NCBI RefSeq assembly: GCF_002272135.1
Contig: NZ_NPBF01000014.1
Location: 1-64,000, forward strand
Length of the DNA stretch: 64,000 nt
Reading direction: 5' to 3'
Origin: Virgibacillus sp. 7505
GTDB taxonomy: Bacteria; Bacillota; Bacilli; Bacillales; Amphibacillaceae
Numbering within the stretch: position 1 is the first letter of the stretch; each line of letters opens with the position of its first letter. The notes under the pieces are model-generated. The model was not told the DNA's origin and did not search any database. It saw only the letters and a program-made list of their open reading frames with translations. The translations under genes were made by a program, and so were the position numbers. Below are positions 30,694 to 41,402 of this stretch, in pieces.

Positions 30694-33600
30694 ATGGCGG
30701 GTCCTATCAGAGAATTGCGTACCAAATTCGAAGGTACTGCTAAAGGATTCAAAGCGACAATCAATGAAGTGAAGAAGGAAATCAGACAGCTTGGTCCTAC
30801 TACCGATAAGGCAGTACAAGAAGCCAATAAAAGTTATGACGACCTTCTGAAATCCACTGGTAAGCTCGAAAAAGCGCTTGAGAAGTCAGGTAATCCAAAA
30901 GTATTCAAGCCATTAGCAACTGCTATTGAAGATGCTAAGCGTGAAATGGACGTATATGGCGAAGTCAGTGAAGGAACACAGCGGCGTCTGCAGAAAGCTG
31001 TACAGAAAAGCGAGCAAGAACTGAAAAAGCTTGGTACAGAGGGTTCAGATAGCTTTGAAGAGTTAGAGTCTGCTATTAATCTTGTAAATCAGGATCTTCA
31101 GAAGCTTGGGCTGAAAACGGGTCTTGATCAAACTGATAAAGCTGCTCAAAAGACTACGGACAATCTCAAAGAGCTTGGTGCTTCCGGCAAGAAAAGCATG
31201 GATGACATTGAGAAAGCTTCTGATAAAGCCGATGATGCGCTAGCAGATGTAGGCAAGGACAGCAAGGGATTGGAAGACTTCAACAGTGAAGTGGACAAGA
31301 CTGAATCTAATGTTGGCAACTTAGGTGATAGTGTCAGCGAAACGAACAATAAACTGAAAGAAACTGGAGATTCGAAAAAAGGCATTGCCGGAGTGGCAGA
31401 AGCTTTTATTGGTATAAAGGGAAGTACGCTTGCGGCAGCAGCTGGTGTTACAGCGTTTCTAGCAGGTATCTATAAAGCGGTTGCGGTTGCAGATGAAATG
31501 CAAGGAACGATGAACAAACTTAGCGTACAGACCGGCGCCACTGATGAAGAACTGAAAGAAATGAACAGTTCCATTCGAGACATTTACAGCGCTAATGTCG
31601 GACCAGGTATTCGAGAAATCGGAGATGCTATGGCATATGTCAAGCAAGCCACAAAACTTACTGGTGATGAGCTAGAAAGTGCCACCAAAGAAGCACTGTT
31701 GTTGCAAGATGCATTTGGTTGGGAAGTTCCCGAAACAATTAACGCTGCACGTCAAATGATGAACGAATTTGGCTATTCGTCAGAAGAGGCTCTAACATTG
31801 TTGGCTCAAGGGCAGCAGACTGGTGTGAACGTTGGAAACGACTTATTAGATACCTTTTGGGAATACTCACATGCGTTTGCTGATTTAGGCTTTAATGGTG
31901 AGCAGTCAATGAACATGCTAAACAACGCTATCGAAGCTGGAGCAAGAAACAGCGATGTGGCAGCAGATGCAGTCAATGAATTCGCTACACGGATACGAGA
32001 TGGATCTGATACGACGAGAGAGGCTTTACAGGCGGCCGGATTAAATGCCGATGAGATCATTGAGAAATTCAATAAAGGTGGAGAATCTGGTCGCGAAGCA
32101 TTCAAACAAGTCACTGATGCTATAGGTGGAATTGGTGATGCAAGCAAACAGGAACAGGCTGCTGTAGGCTTATTCGGTACATTGGCAGAGGATGTAGGTG
32201 TAAGGGCTGTCTTAGCACTAGGAGATGTAGAAGGACAAGCAGACAAAACAGCAGACACATTAAAGGAAATCAATGACGTTAACTATGACACTATAGGCGA
32301 AGCGGCGCAGGGTGTCGGCCGTAAGTTTGTTACAGGCGTCCTCCTACCAATACAAGATAAGGTTATGCCTGGCATTAACACAGCAATTGATAAGGTAACA
32401 GAATGGTCGGGAAAATTGCGTAAAGTATTCGGTTCGTTATTTTCAGATCACAAAGCTGAAGGAGCTAGCCTGTTAAAACAAATGGGCTTCGATGATAAGG
32501 AAATTCAGCTAGCAATTCGTAGCGCGAACCTTATCATGGATGCGATAAACCGTATTCGAACGATAATATCCTCTCTGTTTTCAGATAATAAAGCAGAGGG
32601 TGCTTACCTGCTTAAGCAAATGGGGCTCAGCGATGAGCAAGTTCAGATGGCTATCCGTATTGCAAATGGAATTATGGGCGCCGTTGAACGAATACCAGAT
32701 GCATTCAAGCTTGTACTAGGTCTTGCCAAGACTCTTGTTTCCAATGCAATTGCAGTATTCCGTACCATTTACCCCTTCATTGAACCAATACTTAATGACG
32801 TTGTTACCTTCGTCGGTAATATAGTTGGTCAGATAGTATCATTCTGGAAATCTGACGGACAACAGATCATACAAGCCGTAAAGAATGCTTTTAACTTTGT
32901 GTTGAGCATTATTAAGTTTGTAATGCCGGTTGTTCTAGCCATTATCGAGTCTGTCTGGGGTTCGATAAAGAATGTCATCCAAGGTGCCGTAAATGTGATT
33001 AAGGGTATTATCCAGGTGTTCACTGGCATATTTACCGGCGACTTCAAGAAGATGTGGGAAGGTATTAAGAATATCTTCTTCGGTGCAATAGAGCTCGTTT
33101 GGGGATATATCAACCTGCTATTAGTCGGGCGAATATTAAAAGGCGTTAAACTTTTATTCAACGGATTTAAAGCAGCAGCTACAGCTGGTTGGGCAGCGAT
33201 AAAGAACCTCTTTGGAGGTAATTTAGGCGCTATTGTCGGTAACTTGAGAACAGCTTGGACAACCGCTTGGAATGCCACAAGAACTGCTTTTACGGGTATC
33301 TGGAATTTCTTGAAAGACACCTTCAATACGCTGAAATCATTGTTTACAGGAACGTTTAATATCTTTAGAACAGTGATATCAAACAGCTGGAAGTTCATTT
33401 GGAATAACACCAAAACAGTATTTAACGGCATATGGACCTTCCTAAAGGGTATTTTCAATTTCCTGAAAACCACCTTTAATGCTGCGTTTAATGGTTATTT
33501 CCGATTGGTTACTGGTATCTGGTCAAGGATTTTTAATACGACTAAAACAGTATTTCAAGGCGTCTGGAACTTTTTAAAAGGCATTTTTAACACAATAAAA

Positions 33601-35439
33601 AATCTGTTTACAACAGTTTTTAATGCATATTATCGACTGGTAACAAGCATTTGGACAAAGATTTGGAATACAACGAAGTCAGTGTTCAACAATGTCTGGA
33701 ATTTCTTGAAAAGCATCTTTAATTTCTTGAAATCGACATTCACAACCGCCTTTAACGCCTATTACAGGTTGGTTACCACTGTTTGGAATCGAATCTGGAA
33801 CACCACGAAAAGTGTATTCCAGAATGTATGGAACTTCCTAAAAGGTATATTCAATACTATTCGTGATTTCATATCAGGCCGAGTAAGCAGCATATACAAC
33901 CGTGTTAAAGGTGCCTGGGATAACATCTATAGCAGAACTAAGAGCATATTTAAAAACGTCTATAATACTGTCCGAGATTGGTTTGGAAAAATCGTTGATC
34001 GAGCCAAAGAGTTGCCAGGAAAAATCGGTGACGGTATCGGCAAAATGAAGGATAAAGTAACTGGCGGTATTAAGAAAGTCATAAACAGCATGACTGATAT
34101 CCTCGGTAAAGGCGTAAATGGTGTTATAGGTGGAGTGAACTGGGTTCTTGAGAAGCTTAATGTTCCGGAAGACAAGTGGGTTGATACATGGGACGTACCC
34201 AAATATGCAAAAGGAACGAAAGGGCATCCTGGCGGAGCTGCAATAGTTGGGGACGGACGAGGTTCAAATGCCGGTCAAGAGCTAATCCAAACACCAGATG
34301 GAAAAGTCGCTTTATCTCCTGACACCGATACACTCATGAACTTACCGAAAGGATCGACAGTTGTATCTGCGAAGGACACTAGAAAATTACTAGATGAAAT
34401 TCCAGCTTATGCAAACGGAATTTCAGGGAAAATTAGCGGCGCAATAAGCGGCATCGCGAAAAAAGGTAAAGGGTTATACGAAGTGGGCAAGGAAAAATTA
34501 AGTTCCTTTAAAGACACTGCTTCGAGCACGGCATCTGCTGTTAAAGAGGGCGTAAAGAAAGGCGCCAAGAAAATAAAGGATGTTGCATTCAATATTTGGG
34601 ATTATGCTACTAATCCAGGTAAGTTACTTAAACTTGCGATGAAGACACTGGGTTTTGAAATCCCAACACTACCTAAACCATTTGGGGAAGCAGGCAAAAA
34701 AGCATTTAGTCTTGCCACAAAAGGTGCGCACGACTTTATCAGAAAGAAATTTGATGACTTCGGCTCATTCGACAGCAGCGCTCCAGGTAACGTTAAAAGC
34801 TGGATATCAGCTGCTATTTATCGTACTGGAGTACCATCATCATGGCTTGGTCCCTTGACTACGATTGCTATGAAAGAATCAGGTGGTAATCCTAATGCAA
34901 TCAATAAATGGGATATAAACTGGAAAAACGGCATTCCGTCCCAAGGATTAATGCAGACCATTCCACCTACCTTCCATGCAAATAAAGAGCCTGGATGGGA
35001 TAATATTCTAAATCCTATTCATAATGCTGCTGCAGCAATCAACTACATCAAGAGAAGGTACGGATCCATTAATGAGGTGCCTGGCATCAAAGCGATGCTC
35101 AACGGCATGAAGTATGTTGGTTATGCTGACGGAGGTATCGTAGATACGGCTCAATTGGCGTGGATTGCGGAAGGTGGATGGGCTGAGAGTATCATAAGTC
35201 ATGATCCGGCTAAACGACCAAGCCAGCGTGCTATATGGGAGCAGACAGGACGTGAACTTGGTTTCTTCCAAGATGATCAAGACAATCAAGAGATTCTTGA
35301 TTTGCTTCTAAGAATCGCTAATGCAACTGAGAGGGAACGCGCGATTCTCCTAAATGATGAAAAATTAGCGGAGTTTGTGAAAGACACCATAGATCAAGCC
35401 AACGGAGAAAACTATGCTGTATCCAAATTTAAATTGTGA
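30694..35439 (+). CDS. Tape measure protein with lytic transglycosylase domain
   Basis: Sets tail length and helps DNA entry. 1581 aa: a coiled-coil N-terminus (1-220), a TMP core (about 240-560), hydrophobic spans (about 670-850), five 44-aa repeats (about 855-1065), a linker, then a soluble lytic transglycosylase (SLT) domain (about 1365-1470) with catalytic Glu1395 in MKESGGNPNAINKWD and GLMQTIPPTF. The SLT part probably opens peptidoglycan during infection. At a rough 0.15 nm per residue the tail would be a little over 200 nm (estimate). Confidence 0.96.
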   Translation: MAGPIRELRTKFEGTAKGFKATINEVKKEIRQLGPTTDKAVQEANKSYDDLLKSTGKLEKALEKSGNPKVFKPLATAIEDAKREMDVYGEVSEGTQRRLQKAVQKSEQELKKLGTEGSDSFEELESAINLVNQDLQKLGLKTGLDQTDKAAQKTTDNLKELGASGKKSMDDIEKASDKADDALADVGKDSKGLEDFNSEVDKTESNVGNLGDSVSETNNKLKETGDSKKGIAGVAEAFIGIKGSTLAAAAGVTAFLAGIYKAVAVADEMQGTMNKLSVQTGATDEELKEMNSSIRDIYSANVGPGIREIGDAMAYVKQATKLTGDELESATKEALLLQDAFGWEVPETINAARQMMNEFGYSSEEALTLLAQGQQTGVNVGNDLLDTFWEYSHAFADLGFNGEQSMNMLNNAIEAGARNSDVAADAVNEFATRIRDGSDTTREALQAAGLNADEIIEKFNKGGESGREAFKQVTDAIGGIGDASKQEQAAVGLFGTLAEDVGVRAVLALGDVEGQADKTADTLKEINDVNYDTIGEAAQGVGRKFVTGVLLPIQDKVMPGINTAIDKVTEWSGKLRKVFGSLFSDHKAEGASLLKQMGFDDKEIQLAIRSANLIMDAINRIRTIISSLFSDNKAEGAYLLKQMGLSDEQVQMAIRIANGIMGAVERIPDAFKLVLGLAKTLVSNAIAVFRTIYPFIEPILNDVVTFVGNIVGQIVSFWKSDGQQIIQAVKNAFNFVLSIIKFVMPVVLAIIESVWGSIKNVIQGAVNVIKGIIQVFTGIFTGDFKKMWEGIKNIFFGAIELVWGYINLLLVGRILKGVKLLFNGFKAAATAGWAAIKNLFGGNLGAIVGNLRTAWTTAWNATRTAFTGIWNFLKDTFNTLKSLFTGTFNIFRTVISNSWKFIWNNTKTVFNGIWTFLKGIFNFLKTTFNAAFNGYFRLVTGIWSRIFNTTKTVFQGVWNFLKGIFNTIKNLFTTVFNAYYRLVTSIWTKIWNTTKSVFNNVWNFLKSIFNFLKSTFTTAFNAYYRLVTTVWNRIWNTTKSVFQNVWNFLKGIFNTIRDFISGRVSSIYNRVKGAWDNIYSRTKSIFKNVYNTVRDWFGKIVDRAKELPGKIGDGIGKMKDKVTGGIKKVINSMTDILGKGVNGVIGGVNWVLEKLNVPEDKWVDTWDVPKYAKGTKGHPGGAAIVGDGRGSNAGQELIQTPDGKVALSPDTDTLMNLPKGSTVVSAKDTRKLLDEIPAYANGISGKISGAISGIAKKGKGLYEVGKEKLSSFKDTASSTASAVKEGVKKGAKKIKDVAFNIWDYATNPGKLLKLAMKTLGFEIPTLPKPFGEAGKKAFSLATKGAHDFIRKKFDDFGSFDSSAPGNVKSWISAAIYRTGVPSSWLGPLTTIAMKESGGNPNAINKWDINWKNGIPSQGLMQTIPPTFHANKEPGWDNILNPIHNAAAAINYIKRRYGSINEVPGIKAMLNGMKYVGYADGGIVDTAQLAWIAEGGWAESIISHDPAKRPSQRAIWEQTGRELGFFQDDQDNQEILDLLLRIANATERERAILLNDEKLAEFVKDTIDQANGENYAVSKFKL
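33241..33900 (+). repeat. Five tandem 132-bp (44-aa) repeats in tape measure gene
   Basis: Homologous Trp codons fall at 33301, 33433, 33565, 33697 and 33829, exactly 132 bp apart. Each unit has the form W-x-F-L-K-x-I/T-F-N, then a Tyr/Phe-rich RLVT, then IWNTTK-type segments. Copies differ at many bases, so the expansion is not recent. Confidence 0.9.
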
Positions 35440-35449
35440 GGTGATCTAA

Positions 35450-36301
35450 GTGCCAGTTTTTATAGCGCCAAAGACTTCCCATAACTTCAAAATAGTTAGG
35501 GCGGACGGAACAACCTATGACATGTACGAGATTGGTTTGCTGGTGAATAAGCTTTTGCTTAGATCACCCGCACCCAATCACGTAAGAGAAGAAGCTGAAG
35601 GTAGAAATGGGTTTTGGGATATGGGAACCACCTATGGCGGAAGGGTAATCGAAGCTGAACTGAGTATGTTCCCGTCTGATCTTCCTGATTACGCATTGCT
35701 TCAGAATGAGATTTTTTTCATGTTCGATAGCAGGGAACCATTTTACTTGATACGTGATCGGGAACCAGGTAAACGCTGGTTGGTGAAAGTTGATTCGGAA
35801 TACAGTATGGAGGAACTCGTGCTGCGGGGAGACTTTTCCCTGACATTTATAAGCCCGTCACCATTCTGCGAATCTATAAATACAACTGAAGATTTACAAA
35901 GTTTTGATGTCCCTAATTGGCAGACTGGAATGGGGTTATCAAGCGAAGATGGAAGTAAGGATTACAGCTTTAAAAGTACAAGTTTCAAACTTTACAATCC
36001 AAGCAATGTCATAGTTGATCCGTTGGAACATGAGCTTGGAATTACAGTTAAAGCTGTTGCTGGTACTTATTTTCAGATTCAAAACGAAACTACAGGAGAC
36101 GTTTTTCGCTATGAAGGGAAACTTAGTGCTGGTGATGTCTTAACATTAAATAGAAGTGAATATGAGCTTAACAAAGCTAATATAATTCGGAGCACTAATA
36201 GAGAGTTAATTCGGCTGGCTCCTGGATGGAACACATTCACCGTTACAGGAACATCTTCTATCGAAGAAATTAAATTCCTGTTTCGTTTTTATTATCTGTA
36301 G
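35450..36301 (+). CDS. Distal tail protein (Dit/sipho_tail)
   Basis: 283 aa, joins tail tube and tip. N-terminal Dit domain with GRNGFWDMGTTYGGRVIEAE and FSLTFISPSPFC; the C-terminal half (about 145-283) is a beta-sandwich/galectin-like extension. GTG 35450 follows GAGGTGATCTAA. Order TMP-Dit-Tal is canonical. Confidence 0.92.
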   Translation: MPVFIAPKTSHNFKIVRADGTTYDMYEIGLLVNKLLLRSPAPNHVREEAEGRNGFWDMGTTYGGRVIEAELSMFPSDLPDYALLQNEIFFMFDSREPFYLIRDREPGKRWLVKVDSEYSMEELVLRGDFSLTFISPSPFCESINTTEDLQSFDVPNWQTGMGLSSEDGSKDYSFKSTSFKLYNPSNVIVDPLEHELGITVKAVAGTYFQIQNETTGDVFRYEGKLSAGDVLTLNRSEYELNKANIIRSTNRELIRLAPGWNTFTVTGTSSIEEIKFLFRFYYL

Positions 36302-36309
36302 GTGATTAT

Positions 36310-38676
36310 ATGAAACGAATAACAGTAAGGGACCTATATGGCAATGAATATTTTGCACAAGGTACAGTGGATATTACTCAGTCATTGAATGGACAAGAAG
36401 AAATTACACTGAACTTTGCTCAAACCACACTTAATGAGAAGTGGATTCAAGATATAAGCAATTACTGGCGAGTAATATTTGACAACAAAGAGTATGTGGT
36501 TGTCTTAGCCAGCAAGAAGCCAAGAGGAAATAAAGTGATGCGTAGCATAAAAGCTATTCATCACTTTTTTGTTTCTCTGGCAAATAACTGGATTTACGAA
36601 ACTCATGATGGTTCTATGACTTTTGAAAAACGCCTGGAGTTCTTATTTAAGGGAACTTCGCTGAATTATAGTGTTATCGATGGTTTTTATGCAGCAAGTA
36701 TCGATGGATTTGGCAACAGCAGCAGTCTTGATTTGTTGTCAAAAGCGTTGGATGCTCACGATGCTGAGATAGAAGTGAGTGGTAACCGCGGCTATTTTAG
36801 GGCTCAAACAGGGTCAGATAGTGATTTCCAGATAAGAAGAAGGCTTAATTTAAAAGATATTTCTATTGAGGAAGATGGTTCTGGTTTCGGTACTTACGGA
36901 AAGGGATTCGGAGAAATCCTCAATGAAGAGACTGGAGAAAGACTAGAAGTTGAGTATCAATCACCTTTAGCAGATATTCCGGGATTCGGTAAAATTCATA
37001 TTCCGCCTGTCGATGACGAGAAATACACCATAAAAGAAAATCTTCTAGCAGCTGTAAAAAAACAAGTTGACGAGTCAATATCAGTCTCTATGACTGTGGA
37101 CATGGTGGATTTAAGAGCACAGGGGTATAAAAAAGCACCTTATATTGGTGATCGGATCTTTGTTTATGACGAAGTGGTAAAAGTTAACATTGAGACTAGG
37201 ATTATTGATATAAACACTAAATACAACGAACAATTAAAGCCAGTTTCTGTAACTGTCACCTTATCCAATCAAAGTATAAAAGAAGCATTCCGATCACAAT
37301 TAAACAACACAGTTAAACAATTGAAAGACATTGCGGAAGGGCGCGGGCAAATCCCTTACTCGGTCTTGCCACCTGCTGCTAAACGTGCAGCAGAAGCTCT
37401 TAATAACAGTTTAACTCAATTGGAGTATCCTCCTAATCTAGGCATAATTGCACGAGATCCAAAAAATGCGAACCGTTATACAATCTTCAATTCCTCCGGT
37501 TTGGGGATAACGCGCGATGGTGGTAACACATATGAACAAGCTATTACACCAGATGGAGTAAACACCGCTTTACTAACAGCTGGAGCAATACTTACGAACA
37601 ACATCACCATCTTTGGTGGTAATTCAGAAACATATGCCTCAATTTACGGAGAAATTATCGAGACCAAAGGCACTTATGACCGCACATGGTTTGGAAGTAC
37701 AGAAAAGATTGAATCTGAGATTACTATGGGCCGTGGATATCTAAGGCTAAGTAAGCTAAATGATGAACGCGGTAGGAGAAATCTATACCTGACTAATAAT
37801 GGTTTAGCGACGTTCATTGGCGGTGCCAGCGAAGATGACGGTTTTGGTTCAGGGGTAATTGAATTCTGGTCTTATATGTTCGAAAGTGATAGACGCGGTC
37901 TCACATTGTACTCCAATTTAGGGACGGTTGGATTTAAAACAGAATCACGGGACATTGTTTCGGATTCTTATCGTGACGTTATCATGAAGGCTCAAATCGG
38001 GCGAATAATCATGCGCCCTAAAGACTCTAACAGAACTGGAGATAATGAGTTCTCCTTTAACGTTAAAGAAAACCCTGACAAATGGGATCAGGATGGAGTG
38101 ATTCAGTATGGTTCTGAATCTAATGGATATGCCTCAGCTATTCGAATGTCTAAAGACCCTTCCGACCCGGTTGTTTATATAACGAACGGTAACGGTGACT
38201 TTTTCACAGGTGATTTACACGCTAAAGACATAACAGCTCATGGAAAATTCTACGGAGATATGGTTGGTTCATTGGTAGCCAGCGCAGATAACTCCTATGC
38301 CATGGTCGATGGGAGCTTTCGTGTGACTGACAAGAGGGGGTATAACAACGGAGATATCAGATATAAGCCTATAACTGCTAGTGAATTCAATTCAGCCTCC
38401 AGTAAGTTCTTTAAAAAGAATATCGAAGACGCTCATATAGATGCCACAGATCTGATAAGGTCCACACCAGTAAGGAAATATCACATGTTAGACGATGTTG
38501 ATGAAGTCGATATGAAGAGAATTGGCTTGATAGTACAGGAGTCACCTCTGGAAATCGTCAACATGAACAATGGAGAATCGATTGACATATACGCTATGGC
38601 TACATTGCTATGGAAATCAAATCAAGAGCTCAACGAGCGTATTGCTACGTTGGAAGGGAAAAGGGAGGCTTCATGA
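36310..38676 (+). CDS. Tail-associated protein (Tal) with S74-like C-terminus
   Basis: 788 aa. Residues about 1-340 are the prophage endopeptidase tail (gp27-like hub) domain; the middle is beta-helix-like repeats (about 390-640). The C-terminus (about 690-788) resembles the peptidase S74 intramolecular chaperone (SSKFFKKNIEDAHIDATDLI, then KRIGLIVQESPLEIV, then a helical end). S74 domains fold trimeric spikes and then cut themselves off; whether this copy cleaves is not visible. Confidence 0.9.
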   Translation: MKRITVRDLYGNEYFAQGTVDITQSLNGQEEITLNFAQTTLNEKWIQDISNYWRVIFDNKEYVVVLASKKPRGNKVMRSIKAIHHFFVSLANNWIYETHDGSMTFEKRLEFLFKGTSLNYSVIDGFYAASIDGFGNSSSLDLLSKALDAHDAEIEVSGNRGYFRAQTGSDSDFQIRRRLNLKDISIEEDGSGFGTYGKGFGEILNEETGERLEVEYQSPLADIPGFGKIHIPPVDDEKYTIKENLLAAVKKQVDESISVSMTVDMVDLRAQGYKKAPYIGDRIFVYDEVVKVNIETRIIDINTKYNEQLKPVSVTVTLSNQSIKEAFRSQLNNTVKQLKDIAEGRGQIPYSVLPPAAKRAAEALNNSLTQLEYPPNLGIIARDPKNANRYTIFNSSGLGITRDGGNTYEQAITPDGVNTALLTAGAILTNNITIFGGNSETYASIYGEIIETKGTYDRTWFGSTEKIESEITMGRGYLRLSKLNDERGRRNLYLTNNGLATFIGGASEDDGFGSGVIEFWSYMFESDRRGLTLYSNLGTVGFKTESRDIVSDSYRDVIMKAQIGRIIMRPKDSNRTGDNEFSFNVKENPDKWDQDGVIQYGSESNGYASAIRMSKDPSDPVVYITNGNGDFFTGDLHAKDITAHGKFYGDMVGSLVASADNSYAMVDGSFRVTDKRGYNNGDIRYKPITASEFNSASSKFFKKNIEDAHIDATDLIRSTPVRKYHMLDDVDEVDMKRIGLIVQESPLEIVNMNNGESIDIYAMATLLWKSNQELNERIATLEGKREAS

Positions 38677-38906
38677 TGGAAACTAACAGACATGATTTAA
38701 TCATTCAAAATCTAAGGGCGCAAATTAATGATTATGCCGGCCGGCTAGCATCTGTTGGTGCTGATTATGTTTTGGCAAAACAGGAAGCAGAAGAGGCAAA
38801 GCAAGAGCTTAGTGATTTGAAGGATTATATCAAGGAACAGGATGAGGAATTAAAAAAGCTTCGTGAGCAAATAAACGGAAATTCGGAAGAAAAAGAGGTG
38901 GAATAG
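38676..38906 (+). CDS. Coiled-coil small tail protein
   Basis: 76 aa from ATG 38676 (AGGGAGG 7 nt upstream), with heptad-like helices (EAKQELSDLKDYIKEQDEEL). Sits between Tal and fibre genes; perhaps a fibre adaptor. Confidence 0.7.
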   Translation: METNRHDLIIQNLRAQINDYAGRLASVGADYVLAKQEAEEAKQELSDLKDYIKEQDEELKKLREQINGNSEEKEVE

Positions 38907-40982
38907 ATGGCTGATTACACCCAACAAGCCTTGCAAGGAACGCCTTTACCAAGTGAGTTTAACCGGGACTACAGAGAGCTGCTAAATGCTTATATTAAAC
39001 TATGGCAGGATGGAAAGATTAGTTTAGATTTGCTACACAAAAGGGTTATGGAACTTGCTGACGAATCTAACAAGCTAGCAAACCAGGCGTTGGATAACTC
39101 AGGTACAGCGATCGAAACTTCAGAATCAGCAGAAGCCACTGCTAACTGGATACTGTCTCAATTCAACTCTATTGTTGGAAAGGCGACAGATGGCCCTGCT
39201 TCATTGCAGCTGAAATTTGGCGGTTATACCGGAACGGAATACGAATCACCACAGGAAAGAATGCAAAAAGAACTAGTGCAAAGAGGGAAGCCACCGGCAT
39301 CCGGCGATTTGAACGACTACCAAGACTTGAATACTTTCTTCACCTTCGATACCGGAAAAGGGGCGATGAAAAACACGCCGTTAGGAAACCTAGCTCAAGG
39401 TAGCGCACAAGTTTTCCTGGTTCAAAACTTCGGTTTTTCTAACGTGAGAATTGAACAAAGGTTCACGGTAATATACACACATTCACAATGGGCAGAATAT
39501 AGAAGGATTAAAACTGAAAATACCTGGGGCGAATGGTATCAGATTGCGACAACAAACAAGGCACAAATGCATAAAGTTACATCAGATAACGGACAAGCTA
39601 TGTCAGTTTCATATCAAGACTTGAATAAAATTGTGTTGACTGGAAATTATCGCGGCGTGGATATGGTAAATGCGCCTTCAAAAGGTTGGTACTTTGTTGA
39701 AATATTAAATCAAGGTACTAGTGAATGCCTTCAAATAGCAACGAATTTCGGAACAAAACGCCGGTATATTCGTTACAGTGATTCAGTCGGAACATTTAAC
39801 GCTTGGGAAGAAATTGCTTATGTGAAAACCATACAACAAATGCTTGATGATCAGGTAAAGGCATACGGTCTAGGGTCCAATCCTACAAATACTCTTTCAG
39901 CTGGAACAGATTTAAATACAAAAACGGATTCGGGATTCTACCGTTTGAATGGTGATTCCTTCGTCAATCAGCCAGCTTCAGTCGGCTATTCTCAAATGTT
40001 GGTGATTCGTGGCGGTGGCGATACCGTAACACAAGTTATATTCAAATATAATGAACAGATTATATGGGTAAGATCAGGTAATCCATTGAATGCAAGTGGT
40101 GGTAAATGGTTCCCGTGGTACAAGATCGCAAGCCTAGACGAAGTTACTAATTACGGTTTGGGAGTTGCAGCTGCTTCTGGTGTCGATTGGAACACATTGA
40201 CGAAGTCTGGATTCTATGCTGGTTCGACTAACGGACCGACTTCAAGTGTTTATATCGGGATTCATGTTCAGCATGGTTCAGCTTATGCATATCAGATAGC
40301 CGGAAGAAATGGCGCTCACTACTTCAGAACGAACGAGAATGGCACATGGTCAGCGTGGCAATCAATCGGAAAAGATTTATCTCCGCAAGGTCTAGGGGTT
40401 GCTGCCACAACTACGGTGACAGATTTGAATGAGCTAACTCTTTCCGGTTGGTATACGTTTAATTCTTCAACAGCAAATGCCCCTTCGATAGTTGGGGGCG
40501 GGATTGTGGAACATATACCATACAGCAATAACGCCTACGCAATACAGACCGCGCGCCTTGTGAATAAGCGCGTGCAATGGATGCGTATTAAAAATAATGG
40601 TGTTTGGGGAGATTGGTTGCAAACAGCCGGTTCGGTAGTGGATGCCCTATGGGAAAATCTCACGCCACGCGGTGGTTCTTCAGCCTATGACACAGCAAAC
40701 CCGCCACAGGTATTACGATTGGGCGATATGGTTTATCTTCGCGGAGCATTAAAAGGAATAACAGGGAGACAATTTATCGCGCTCACACTTCCTGGGCATT
40801 GCCGTCCGTCGAAACTATATGCAGATCAATCCAACATTTCCATAGGTGCAAACTATGTCGCGCGTTTTGCTAGATGGTCAATTGCGACAAATGGTGATGT
40901 CACTATGGAATATACGTCTGATAACAGTTTTGATGCTGCTTGGTGGAGCCTGGATGGTATCAGCTTCCCAATCACTGCATAA
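38907..40982 (+). CDS. Tail fibre with pyocin-knob-like repeats
   Basis: 691 aa receptor-binding candidate. An N-terminal helical attachment region (1-95) precedes about five repeated beta modules of roughly 80-110 residues, each built like DLNTLTKSGFY at the start and W-x-x-W near the end (WGEWYQIA, WFPWYKIA, WSAWQSIG, WGDWLQTAG). The C-terminal about 85 residues form a different head domain. Such knob repeats occur in phage and pyocin fibres. Confidence 0.85.
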   Translation: MADYTQQALQGTPLPSEFNRDYRELLNAYIKLWQDGKISLDLLHKRVMELADESNKLANQALDNSGTAIETSESAEATANWILSQFNSIVGKATDGPASLQLKFGGYTGTEYESPQERMQKELVQRGKPPASGDLNDYQDLNTFFTFDTGKGAMKNTPLGNLAQGSAQVFLVQNFGFSNVRIEQRFTVIYTHSQWAEYRRIKTENTWGEWYQIATTNKAQMHKVTSDNGQAMSVSYQDLNKIVLTGNYRGVDMVNAPSKGWYFVEILNQGTSECLQIATNFGTKRRYIRYSDSVGTFNAWEEIAYVKTIQQMLDDQVKAYGLGSNPTNTLSAGTDLNTKTDSGFYRLNGDSFVNQPASVGYSQMLVIRGGGDTVTQVIFKYNEQIIWVRSGNPLNASGGKWFPWYKIASLDEVTNYGLGVAAASGVDWNTLTKSGFYAGSTNGPTSSVYIGIHVQHGSAYAYQIAGRNGAHYFRTNENGTWSAWQSIGKDLSPQGLGVAATTTVTDLNELTLSGWYTFNSSTANAPSIVGGGIVEHIPYSNNAYAIQTARLVNKRVQWMRIKNNGVWGDWLQTAGSVVDALWENLTPRGGSSAYDTANPPQVLRLGDMVYLRGALKGITGRQFIALTLPGHCRPSKLYADQSNISIGANYVARFARWSIATNGDVTMEYTSDNSFDAAWWSLDGISFPITA

Positions 40983-40994
40983 GGAGGAAATAAG

Positions 40995-41363
40995 ATGGCA
41001 GATATAAAAACAGCTTACTTCATTGATCCAGACACGTTGCTTCACACATATGATTATGTTCAAGTATCAGCTGATGCGAAAGGAAAGTTTATTCTTCCTG
41101 AAAATGCTACATGGGTTGAGCCTAAAAAAGGTGAAAATGAATTTTACATTCATGCGCGATGGAATCCAGATTTGCAGAATTGGGAAGAGGGTGGGGTTGC
41201 AGTAGAGCCTGCACCGTCTGCACCAGCTTTCGAAGGTGTAACCAAAGAACAATATCTTGCTCTAGTAAAGCAAAATATTGATCTAACAAAGAAATTCGCT
41301 ACAATGCAAGCAACTCTTAGTAAGGTATTACTTGCTCAGGCGGAAGCCACAAAAACCCAATAG
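40995..41363 (+). CDS. Small tail/baseplate accessory protein
   Basis: 122 aa. The N-terminus resembles tail accessory proteins that follow fibres (AYFIDPDTLLHTYDYVQV, WVEPKKGENEFYIHARWNP); the C-terminus is helical. GGAGG precedes the ATG. Confidence 0.7.
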   Translation: MADIKTAYFIDPDTLLHTYDYVQVSADAKGKFILPENATWVEPKKGENEFYIHARWNPDLQNWEEGGVAVEPAPSAPAFEGVTKEQYLALVKQNIDLTKKFATMQATLSKVLLAQAEATKTQ

Positions 41364-41402
41364 GGATCTGATTGAACGAAGAATTTAAGGAGGGGAATAG
41401 AA

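Noticed and set aside
32829-33473. A 214-codon leftward frame opposite the tape measure gene
   Set aside because: Falls over the hydrophobic and repeat region of the tape measure gene; no ribosome site or recognisable domain.
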